From an uncultured Marinobacter sp. (GTDB lineage Bacteria > Pseudomonadota > Gammaproteobacteria > Pseudomonadales > Oleiphilaceae): a DNA stretch of 64,000 bases. The stretch spans positions 124,001 to 188,000 of the forward strand of contig NZ_CAMYMK010000009.1 in the NCBI RefSeq assembly GCF_947259545.1, read 5' to 3'. Each line of letters opens with the position of its first letter. Position 1 is the first letter of the stretch. The position numbers and the translations under genes are program-made. The notes below the pieces were generated by a model. It was not told the DNA's origin and ran no database searches. It saw nothing but the letters and a program-made list of their open reading frames with translations. Below are positions 57,437-64,000 of this stretch, one piece after another.

Positions 57437-57862
57437 ATGAGAGATCAATTTCCCTTTGCTGTAGCCCGGGTCACCCGTCGCTGGCGTAAGCTGCTGGATG
57501 AGCGCCTGAAAGACCTGGGTGTGACACAGGCGCGCTGGACCACCATGGTTTATCTCAGGGAAGGCGGTGAAGGCCTGACCCAGCGTGAGCTGGCCAGCCT
57601 GATGGCAATTGAAAACCCGACTCTGGTTCGCTTGCTGGACAGCCTTGAGCAACAGGGACTCATTGAACGCCGGCCCTGTCCCAATGATCGCCGTGCCCGG
57701 CGTCTGCACCTGACTGATAACGGGCGCGCCTTTATGGAAGATCTGACCGTGCGTGCCGCGAAGCTGCGGGAGGAAATGCTGGAGGGGATTCCCGACAAGG
57801 AAATCGAGTGCGCGATCAAAGTCTTCCACAAGATCATGGAAAACGCCGAAAAGCAGAAATAA
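57437..57862 (+). CDS. MarR family transcriptional regulator
   Basis: 141 aa, standard length. Winged helix-turn-helix with TQRELASLMAIENPTLVRLLD (recognition helix, split here) and the wing RRPCPNDRRARRLHLT. Similar to SlyA/HucR-like regulators of drug exporters. GGAGTC precedes the ATG at 57437. The downstream DHA2-type exporter begins about 31 bp later in the same direction, and local regulation of it is likely. Confidence 0.92.
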   Translation: MRDQFPFAVARVTRRWRKLLDERLKDLGVTQARWTTMVYLREGGEGLTQRELASLMAIENPTLVRLLDSLEQQGLIERRPCPNDRRARRLHLTDNGRAFMEDLTVRAAKLREEMLEGIPDKEIECAIKVFHKIMENAEKQK

Positions 57863-57893
57863 ACACACCGATCCTGTCTGGGGGGCGTGGGCT

Positions 57894-59285
57894 CTGAGTA
57901 ATAATTCGGTTGAAGGCCTGAGGGCCCGGTATGGTGAGAGCTGGCGCTGGCTGGCCGTGTTCACGGTGATGCTTGGCACCATGGCAACGGTACTGAGTGC
58001 CACGGTGGTTAACGTAGCGCTGCACGATATCATGCTGGAGTTCGGCATTCGCCAGGGCCAGGTCCACTGGCTGGCAACCGGGTTCATCGCGGCCATGACC
58101 ACCACCATGCTGACGTCCAGCTGGCTGCTTGATCACTTCGGCCTTCGCAAGACCCTGGCAACTGCCATGGCCCTGTTCAGCCTGATTTCCGTGGTGGGTG
58201 GTTTTGCTTCATCCCCGGAGCAATTGATTGCGGCCCGTATTGGTCAGGGGGCCATGGCCGGACTGATGCAGCCCATGGGGATGTACCTGGTGTTCCGGAT
58301 TTTCCCGCAGGAGCGTCGTGGCCAGGCGATGGGAATATATGGCATGGGGGTCATCCTGGCACCTGCGCTGGGGCCGGTTCTGGGTGGTTTTCTGGTGGAC
58401 CAGCTGGACTGGCGTTATGTGATGTTTGCTCCTGCGCCGGTCACCTTGCTGGGTGTTTTCATGGCCTGGCGCTTTCTGCCGCTGCCGGTGTCGCGGCCGG
58501 CTCCCTATCGTTTTGACCTGCCCGGCCTGATTTTGCTTGGTTCCACCATTGCGGTGTCCCTGGACGCGCTGAATCGGCTGCAAAATGCGGCCGAAAGTCG
58601 CTATTGGCTGGTGCTTGAAGGCCTGGTGGCTGTGACGACCCTGTTGCTTTTCGTTTGGCGTGAGCGCAGGACCAGCCATCCGCTGCTGAATCTCCGTCTG
58701 TTGCGCCGGCCGGTATTCCTGTATGCCAATCTTGGCGCGCTCGCTCTAGGGCTGGCGTTGTTTGGTTCCACCTATCTGGTGCCCCTGTTCGTACAGACCG
58801 CCCTGAATTTCTCAGCCACCGAGGCAGGGCTATTGATGCTGCCGGCGGGTATCGCCCTGGGCATGACGTTTCCCCTGGCGGGGCGGCTGGCGGATAAGCA
58901 CAGCGCCCGCGCTCTGGTCGTCTTCGGCATGGCGCTGTTTGCAACATCCGCAGTGTTGTTCGCGCTGTCAGACCTGGATCTTGCGTTTGGCTGGTTGGCG
59001 TTGTGGACCATTCTCGGGCGGGTTGGCCTGGGTTTCATGTTGCCTGCGTTGTCGACTGGCGCCCTGAATCCGCTTGAGGCCCATGAACTGGGGGCAGGCT
59101 CCAGTACCATTAACTTTACGCGACAGCTTGGCGGTGCCTATGGCGTCAACATTGTTGCCCTGACCATTGAGTTCGGGGACCACGCCGGGGGTATCCCCAC
59201 CATCGGCGCGTTCCATTCGGCCTGGTGGCTGGTGGCACTGTTTGTGGCGGTGGCGGCCCTACCGGTATGGCGGATGCGGGCGTAA
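57894..59285 (+). CDS. MFS transporter, DHA2 (EmrB/QacA) drug exporter type
   Basis: About 463 aa with 12-14 membrane helices. The DHA2 motif C region GIYGMGVILAPALGPVLGG is clear, as is the first helix with TVVNVALHDI. No ATG, GTG or TTG lies in frame between the MarR stop and the first helix; the first in-frame GTG or ATG would cut into that helix. The only candidate is a CTG at 57894, which is the reason for the start given here, or the protein is read from a GTG inside the MarR gene at 57753. Probably exports an organic compound sensed by the MarR protein. Confidence 0.85.
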   Translation: MSNNSVEGLRARYGESWRWLAVFTVMLGTMATVLSATVVNVALHDIMLEFGIRQGQVHWLATGFIAAMTTTMLTSSWLLDHFGLRKTLATAMALFSLISVVGGFASSPEQLIAARIGQGAMAGLMQPMGMYLVFRIFPQERRGQAMGIYGMGVILAPALGPVLGGFLVDQLDWRYVMFAPAPVTLLGVFMAWRFLPLPVSRPAPYRFDLPGLILLGSTIAVSLDALNRLQNAAESRYWLVLEGLVAVTTLLLFVWRERRTSHPLLNLRLLRRPVFLYANLGALALGLALFGSTYLVPLFVQTALNFSATEAGLLMLPAGIALGMTFPLAGRLADKHSARALVVFGMALFATSAVLFALSDLDLAFGWLALWTILGRVGLGFMLPALSTGALNPLEAHELGAGSSTINFTRQLGGAYGVNIVALTIEFGDHAGGIPTIGAFHSAWWLVALFVAVAALPVWRMRA

Positions 59286-59321
59286 TTGAACTGGAAAATG
59301 GCGTAGGGTAATATAGCGCTT

Positions 59322-59464
59322 CCTTCAGGGGAGTAGCCTCCGCCCACTGCCAATACAGCGGGCCGGATGGTAGTCAACATACTTGGGGCCCAACCCCATG
59401 GCTATCGTGTCCCGCCCTAACTTCAAATAAAGTGGAGTAGTGGCGAGATTGGCAAGACCTGAGG
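59322..59464 (+). promoter_or_regulatory. yybP-ykoY manganese riboswitch
   Basis: The conserved parts are visible in order: CTTCAGGGGAGTAGCC at the 5' end, then GTCAACATAC, and GGCAAGACCTGAGG at the 3' end, with CTTCAGG pairing CCTGAGG as P1. After it, GAGGCAGACACC (59461-59472) can pair with GGTGGCTGTCTC (59487-59498), and GGGCGGAA (59479-59486) with TTCCGCCC (59509-59516), which ends at the ribosome site TGAGG (59517-59521). The two pairings cover overlapping bases, so ligand binding can switch between them. It precedes a UPF0016 exporter gene, a known partner of this manganese sensor. Confidence 0.93.
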
Positions 59465-59527
59465 CAGACACCTCCAAAGGGCGGAAGGTGGCTGTCTCAT
59501 GTCTGAAATTCCGCCCTGAGGCAATTC

Positions 59528-60097
59528 ATGGACGCTTTTCTTTCTTCTACCCTCGCTGTGGCTATTGCCGAAATTGGTGACAAGACCCAGCTGCTTTCTC
59601 TTTTCCTGGTGGCCCGCTACGCCCAGCGATTGCCCATTATTCTTGGTATTTTCGTCGCCACGGTTCTGAATCATGCGCTTTCGGCCATGCTGGGAGCCTG
59701 GGTCGCCGAGTGGATACCGGAGGCCTGGCTGCCGTGGATCCTGGCAGTAAGCTTTGTCGCCATTGCCCTGTGGTTGCTGATTCCGGACAAGGATGACAGT
59801 GACGATTCGAAGTTCCTGGGCATGGGGGCCTTCATGGCCACCACTGTGATGTTCTTTATCGCTGAGATCGGCGACAAGACACAGGTGGCAACCGTGGTGC
59901 TGGCGGCGCGATTCACAGAAACCGTCTGGGTTATTATCGGTACAACCGTCGGGATGCTGTTGGCCAACATTCCGGTTATTATGGCGGGGAAATGGTTAAT
60001 GGATCGTCTGCCGTTGGCAACGGCCCGTATTGGTGCCAGTGTTCTTTTTGTTGTCCTGGCGATTGCAACGGTCTGGGCGACCCTGGCTTCGGCCTGA
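59528..60097 (+). CDS. UPF0016/GDT1 family manganese exporter
   Basis: 189 aa, six membrane helices in two repeats. Each repeat carries the ExGDKT/S signature: AEIGDKTQ at 14-21 and again at about 111-118, the family metal-binding motifs. Members (TMEM165, Gdt1, MntX of Vibrio) carry Mn2+ or Ca2+. The manganese riboswitch in the leader supports Mn2+ export when intracellular Mn rises. Ribosome site GAGG lies at the end of the switching hairpin. Confidence 0.93.
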   Translation: MDAFLSSTLAVAIAEIGDKTQLLSLFLVARYAQRLPIILGIFVATVLNHALSAMLGAWVAEWIPEAWLPWILAVSFVAIALWLLIPDKDDSDDSKFLGMGAFMATTVMFFIAEIGDKTQVATVVLAARFTETVWVIIGTTVGMLLANIPVIMAGKWLMDRLPLATARIGASVLFVVLAIATVWATLASA

Positions 60098-60121
60098 GTG
60101 TCCGATTAACGGGATTTCTTT

Positions 60122-61195
60122 GTGGTGTGGAAAAAAGCTATGTGGTGTAAGAGAGTTCTGGCGATGATGACCGTCGGCCTTGTGCTTTCCTGGAGTGGTG
60201 CTTATGGCGCGGAACAGGACAAGACCCGGGTCATCGATGCCTCTGAAACGCCGGATCGCAAACCGCGGGTGCCGACGTTTGCCATTGATGGGGATCTTGC
60301 CGGTTCGCTGTCCGTGTTTACGACAAAGTACGAGGACACCTTCGCAGCAATTGGTAACGACCTGAGCCTGGGCTATCTGGAGCTGGTGAAAGCCAATCCC
60401 GGGGTTGATCCCTGGCTGCCGGGCGATGGCACACGCATCACCCTGCCCCGTCAGTATGTCCTGCCCGACGTCCAGCGCAAGGGCATCGTCATCAATCTGG
60501 CGGAGTACCGCCTGTATTACTTTACCGATGGGGGTGTGCAGGTATACCCGGTCGGGGTCGGCACGGATGACAACCCATCACCGCTGACGGATGCCGAGGT
60601 CACCATGCCGCTGGAATCTCCGGCCTGGTATCCGCCGGCCAGTATCCGTGCGGAATACGCAGCTTCCGGTGACTATCTGCCACGAATGATCCCTCCGGGG
60701 CCCGGTAATCCGCTGGGCAGTCATGCCCTGATGCTCAGCGAGGAGGGCTACCTGATTCACGGAACCAACAAACAGTTTGGCGTCGGTATGCAGGTCAGTC
60801 ACGGTTGTTTCCGCATGTACAACGAGGACATTTCACGCTTTGTGTATCAGGTCAGCAAGGGAACGCCGGTACGGGTGATCAAACAGCCCGTGAAGATTGG
60901 TCTGTCCGGCGGGGAAGTCTGGCTGGAAGTGCATCGTCCCCATGAGGAATACAGCGACCAGGACCGTGAGTGGTTGTGGCAGGAGGTCACTGAAGCGCTG
61001 GATGACTTTCTCCAGCGCCGGCCAGGGGTTGAGATCCAGCGTCGTGCCATTGAACTGGCCGTGGATCAGGCGGATGGCATTCCCACCATGGTGGGAGAGC
61101 GGGTCAGGGGCCGCCAGTTGGCATCCGGCGACAGTAATGCGGAAGAACCGGCAGGTGTTGACGACAAGGACAAAGAGCAACAACTCTGGTTCTGA
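60122..61195 (+). CDS. L,D-transpeptidase (YkuD/ErfK family)
   Basis: 357 aa from GTG 60122; ATG 60140 is an equally good start and still leaves a signal peptide (WCKRVLAMMTVGLVLSWSG). A LysM-like segment (about 55-115; ELVKANPGVDPWLPGDGTRI) is followed by the YkuD domain with H227 and catalytic C229 in SHGCFR. The protein ends with a long helical and polar region (from about 265). It would cross-link peptidoglycan or attach a lipoprotein. An Lpp/OprI-type lipoprotein is encoded at the end of this window. Confidence 0.9.
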   Translation: MVWKKAMWCKRVLAMMTVGLVLSWSGAYGAEQDKTRVIDASETPDRKPRVPTFAIDGDLAGSLSVFTTKYEDTFAAIGNDLSLGYLELVKANPGVDPWLPGDGTRITLPRQYVLPDVQRKGIVINLAEYRLYYFTDGGVQVYPVGVGTDDNPSPLTDAEVTMPLESPAWYPPASIRAEYAASGDYLPRMIPPGPGNPLGSHALMLSEEGYLIHGTNKQFGVGMQVSHGCFRMYNEDISRFVYQVSKGTPVRVIKQPVKIGLSGGEVWLEVHRPHEEYSDQDREWLWQEVTEALDDFLQRRPGVEIQRRAIELAVDQADGIPTMVGERVRGRQLASGDSNAEEPAGVDDKDKEQQLWF

Positions 61196-61252
61196 ATTCC
61201 GTCTCTCCAACCATTCAAGAATACCAAGGACAACCCATGGCCAGTTCCGGTC

Positions 61253-61426
61253 CTGGCGGAAGGCTTGCGGGTGGAACTGGTGAAACAAACGTCTCCAATT
61301 CGAGTCACAACCTTGTATCCGGGCTATATTGGTACTGAGATTAATGAGAAAGTGAAAAAAACGCCCTTCATTGTGGATGCGGAAAGAGGCTGCATGGCCA
61401 TGGCTAAAGCCATCAGGTCCGAGTAA
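61253..61426 (+). pseudogene. remnant of a short-chain dehydrogenase gene
   Basis: The frame reads LAEGLRVELVKQTSPIRV and later LYPGYIGTEINEKVKK, ending at TAA 61424-61426. This is the C-terminal half of an SDR protein (VTTLYPGYIGTE is the strand-6 region after the catalytic YxxxK). The cofactor-binding motif, catalytic residues and start codon are missing, and upstream sequence is not SDR-like. So it is the decayed remainder of a gene of about 750 bp, with 5' loss. Confidence 0.8.
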
Positions 61427-61468
61427 CGCGAATGTTCTGACCCATCACTCTGATCCAGGGAGGAGTTA

Positions 61469-62956
61469 ATGAACGCGAGTCGTCCCATGAGATCACCGTC
61501 CTCCAGAGGGTTCACCTGGTCCCTGTTTGTTTTTCTGCTTGGGACCCTGCTGGCCCTGGGTTCCCTGACTTATTCCGTGTATGCGCAGAATAAAACCGCC
61601 GATACCGCACTGGTGCTGACGTTCGAGGGCGCCATTGGCCCGGCAACCATGGATTACCTGGTGCGTGGCATACAACGTGCGGAATCGGAGGGTGCCGGGC
61701 TCGTCATTATCCGGATGGACACGCCGGGGGGCTTGATGGAATCCATGCGTGGCATCATCAAGGAAATTCTCGGCTCAACCGTGCCGGTCGCCACTTATGT
61801 CTCGCCCGAGGGAGCCCGTGCGGCCAGTGCTGGCACCTACATCCTGTATGGCAGTCATATTGCCGCCATGGCGCCGGCCACCAACCTGGGGTCTGCAACC
61901 CCGGTCCAGATGGGCGGGGTTCCAGGCATGGATGAACCCCCGGCCGAAGAGCCTGACGAGCAAACCGGGGATGATAAGGACGCCGGGACGGCGGATAGCG
62001 AATCCGAGAAAGAGGCCAGTGAGAGTGAGAGCGACAGCAAGCGCCGTGGCGGGACAGCCATGGAGCGCAAGGTGCTGGAAGACGCTGTCAGCTATATCCG
62101 CGGCCTGGCGAAGCGTCACGGTCGCAATGCCGACTGGGCGGAAGAAGCCGTGCGCGAAGCGGTCAACCTGGGCGCCACAGAAGCCCTGGAAAAGAACGTG
62201 GTGGACGTGGTCGCCAGCACCCTACCCGACCTGCTGCGACAGATTGACGGTCGCACAGTAAGGATGGCGGGCGGTGAGCTCACCCTGTCGACGTCCAATC
62301 TCGAACTGGTGTACTCGGCGCCGGACTGGCGTACCCGATTACTGTCCGTCCTCACCAATCCCAATGTTGCTTATTTCCTGATGATCATCGGGTTCTACGG
62401 CATTATTTTCGAACTCTCCAATCCCGGCGCCATTTTCCCCGGAGTTATCGGCGCCATCTGCCTGATCCTGGCCCTGTTCGCTTTCCAGGTACTGTCGGTG
62501 AACTATGCCGGTCTGGCGTTGATCATGCTGGGGCTGGCCTTCATTGTCGGCGAGGCTTTCATGCCCAGTTTCGGCATATTGGGGATTGGAGGAATCATTG
62601 CCTTTGTTATTGGCTCGGTGATTTTGATGGACGGCAGTCACCGGGATATTTCACTACCGATGATTGGCGGAACCGCGGCCGTTGCCGGCGGGTTTATCCT
62701 GTGGACCGCAATGCGGTTAATCGGTCTGCGGAAGCGCCATCCGGTCACTGGTCCGGAACAGATACCCCATGAGCAAGCGCTGGCCCTGGATGATTTCAAG
62801 CCCGTGGAAGGTCACTATCGTGGCCATGTTCGGATGAGCAGCGAACGCTGGAACGCCACCAGCAGTTCACCGGTCAAGACCGGTGATGAGCTGAACGTCA
62901 CGGCAATAGAAGGGCTGACGGTAGTTGTGGAGCCGGAAGAAACAACGAAGAAATAA
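61469..62956 (+). CDS. NfeD-type membrane serine protease (ClpP-like domain)
   Basis: 495 aa. Signal or anchor helix (about 15-38), then a ClpP/SppA-like protease domain with serine S120 (ARAASAGTYI) preceded by the MDTPGGL strand, an inserted acidic-serine-rich linker (about 155-195; ESEKEASESESDSK), four membrane helices (about 290-420) and a C-terminal OB-fold (about 435-490). This is the long NfeD form, whose partner is a stomatin/slipin. The slipin gene follows after 18 bp. The acidic linker, which lacks a counterpart in most relatives I can recall, is probably disordered. Confidence 0.9.
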   Translation: MNASRPMRSPSSRGFTWSLFVFLLGTLLALGSLTYSVYAQNKTADTALVLTFEGAIGPATMDYLVRGIQRAESEGAGLVIIRMDTPGGLMESMRGIIKEILGSTVPVATYVSPEGARAASAGTYILYGSHIAAMAPATNLGSATPVQMGGVPGMDEPPAEEPDEQTGDDKDAGTADSESEKEASESESDSKRRGGTAMERKVLEDAVSYIRGLAKRHGRNADWAEEAVREAVNLGATEALEKNVVDVVASTLPDLLRQIDGRTVRMAGGELTLSTSNLELVYSAPDWRTRLLSVLTNPNVAYFLMIIGFYGIIFELSNPGAIFPGVIGAICLILALFAFQVLSVNYAGLALIMLGLAFIVGEAFMPSFGILGIGGIIAFVIGSVILMDGSHRDISLPMIGGTAAVAGGFILWTAMRLIGLRKRHPVTGPEQIPHEQALALDDFKPVEGHYRGHVRMSSERWNATSSSPVKTGDELNVTAIEGLTVVVEPEETTKK

Positions 62957-62974
62957 ATAAACGAAGGAGGCAGT

Positions 62975-63772
62975 ATGATATTTGGAGATCTGATTCCTTA
63001 TCTGGCACCCACTGTGGTGCTGCTTCTGATCCTCGGGTCAGCGATCAAGATCCTGCCGGAATACCAGCGTGGCGTGGTGTTCTTCCTGGGTCGCTTTCAG
63101 GGCGTCAAAGGCCCGGGCCTGATCATCGTTATCCCCGGCATTCAACAGATTGTCCGGGTGGATCTTCGGGTCATCACCCTGGATGTTCCGAGCCAGGATG
63201 TCATTTCCAAGGACAACGTTACCGTGCGGGTGAACGCCGTGCTGTATTTCCGGGTGGTGGATCCCGAGAGGGCGATCATCCGGGTGGAGGATTTTGCCGC
63301 GGCAACCAGCCAGCTGGCACAGACAACCCTGCGTTCAGTATTGGGCAAACACGATCTGGACGAGATGCTGTCGGAACGTGACAAGCTCAATAACGATATT
63401 CAGGAGATCATTGATGCGCAGACCGAGGAGTGGGGCATCAAGGTGGCCAACGTGGAAATCAAGCATGTTGATCTGAATGAGAACATGATCCGCGCCATTG
63501 CCCGTCAGGCAGAAGCGGAACGTGAACGGCGGGCCAAGGTGATCCATGCCGAGGGTGAATTGCAGGCGTCGAAAAAACTGGTGGAGGCGGCTGAGGTCAT
63601 GTCCGCCAATTCAGGTGCCATGCAGCTTCGCTATTTGCAGACCCTCGCGGATATGAGTACCAGCAACTCATCGACCATTGTATTCCCGCTGCCCATGGAC
63701 ATGCTGAAATCGTTTATGGAAAAGCAGAAGCAGGGGCTTAACAAGCCGAAGGATTCGGAGCCCGAAGAATAA
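62975..63772 (+). CDS. slipin (stomatin/prohibitin SPFH family protein)
   Basis: 265 aa. N-terminal membrane segment (about 7-24), then the SPFH domain with [16 protein letters not shown], the [14 protein letters not shown] strand and [17 protein letters not shown], and a helical C-terminal half ([17 protein letters not shown], coiled coil, about 180-230). Forms ring-like assemblies in the membrane and works with NfeD-type proteases in membrane protein quality control. AAGGAGG ribosome site. Two-gene operon with the NfeD gene. Confidence 0.93.
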   Translation: MIFGDLIPYLAPTVVLLLILGSAIKILPEYQRGVVFFLGRFQGVKGPGLIIVIPGIQQIVRVDLRVITLDVPSQDVISKDNVTVRVNAVLYFRVVDPERAIIRVEDFAAATSQLAQTTLRSVLGKHDLDEMLSERDKLNNDIQEIIDAQTEEWGIKVANVEIKHVDLNENMIRAIARQAEAERERRAKVIHAEGELQASKKLVEAAEVMSANSGAMQLRYLQTLADMSTSNSSTIVFPLPMDMLKSFMEKQKQGLNKPKDSEPEE

Positions 63773-63785
63773 TTACCGGTTCACA

Positions 63786-63825
63786 GACATGAAAAAGGCC
63801 GGAACATTCCGGCCTTTTTCATGTC
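63786..63825. terminator. bidirectional intrinsic terminator
   Basis: Long palindrome with GAAAAAGGCCGGAA and TTCCGGCCTTTTTC as inner arms (63791-63804 and 63807-63820), extended by GACAT/ATGTC on the outside. It is GC-rich with T-runs in both directions and sits between two convergent genes, 13 bp after the slipin stop codon and 9 bp before the stop of the minus-strand lipoprotein gene. Confidence 0.9.
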
Positions 63826-63834
63826 GTATCAGCC

Positions 63835-64000
63835 TTACTTCTGGCTGGCACGCTCGAGCATACGCTTGGCACGCTCGTTTGCTTCGTCAGCAGCACGCTG
63901 TGCAGCTTTCGCAGCGGCCAGTGCTTCATCTGCAGTCTGCTGGGCAGAACGTGCAGCGCTGGAAGCGCTGTTGGCAGTGTTCAGAGCATTTTCAGCAGTC
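63835..64000 (-). CDS. OprI/Lpp-type outer membrane lipoprotein (C-terminal part)
   Basis: Fragment whose start is beyond the window. The minus-strand frame reads to the TAA at 63835-63837 and ends with ADEANERAKRMLERASQK, preceded by alanine-rich heptads (AAKAAQRAADEA) as in the coiled-coil Lpp/OprI alanine-zipper proteins. The C-terminal lysine is the residue that can be bound to peptidoglycan. It shares a bidirectional terminator with the slipin gene. Confidence 0.9.
   Translation of the reverse strand, partial: TAENALNTANSASSAARSAQQTADEALAAAKAAQRAADEANERAKRMLERASQK

Overview
The window looks like chromosomal DNA of a marine gammaproteobacterium close to Marinobacter. This rests on recognising gene families (cytochrome c oxidase assembly genes beside a DUF2909 gene, EctC, OprI-type lipoprotein, monomeric NADP isocitrate dehydrogenase, 3-hydroxybutyrate utilisation genes) and on gene order; no database search was run. 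It is gene-dense, with no prophage, insertion sequence, tRNA, rRNA or CRISPR array that I could find.

Layout. 1-4.2 kb: end of a cytochrome oxidase region (DUF2909 fragment, SURF1, a thiol SCO-like protein, heme A synthase, heme O synthase, SCO). 4.3-16.6 kb: an MFS carrier, HrpB helicase, eIF2B-like protein, ATP-grasp protein, a PLP decarboxylase with a terminator in its leader, a second MFS carrier coupled to a solitary ectoine synthase, and the DUF3482/DUF2868 pair. 16.5-32.4 kb: a coherent 3-hydroxybutyrate (3HB) and 3HB-oligomer module: FadL-type porin, large Ig-like lipoprotein, 3HB-oligomer hydrolase, sigma-54 activator, TRAP transporter, 3HB dehydrogenase and acetoacetyl-CoA synthetase. 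Two sigma-54 promoters in it are each preceded by copies of the same 18-bp palindromic operator, so the activator most likely controls both halves. 32.9-35.1 kb: monomeric isocitrate dehydrogenase. 35-47.7 kb: signalling genes, including a LOV-GGDEF-EAL protein, a diguanylate cyclase and a large hybrid histidine kinase with a membrane protein and a response regulator. 47.7-55.7 kb: small proteins, an exonuclease, QueC/QueE, an AraC regulator with a hydrolase, an ExeM-type nuclease and a BrxR/CapW-like WYL regulator. 56-64 kb: two MFS carriers, a MarR regulator, a manganese riboswitch (yybP-ykoY) with its UPF0016 exporter, an L,D-transpeptidase, a decayed SDR gene, the NfeD-slipin pair and the end of an OprI-like lipoprotein gene.

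Most unusual items: (1) three long hairpins at 5.5, 5.8 and 11.5 kb that share a 19-nt centre while their perfectly self-complementary arms differ from copy to copy; (2) the shared operators and sigma-54 promoters of the 3HB module; (3) a putative blue-light-responsive c-di-GMP enzyme; (4) a solitary but catalytically complete ectC next to an MFS gene; (5) a terminator sitting 35 nt before the start codon of the decarboxylase.
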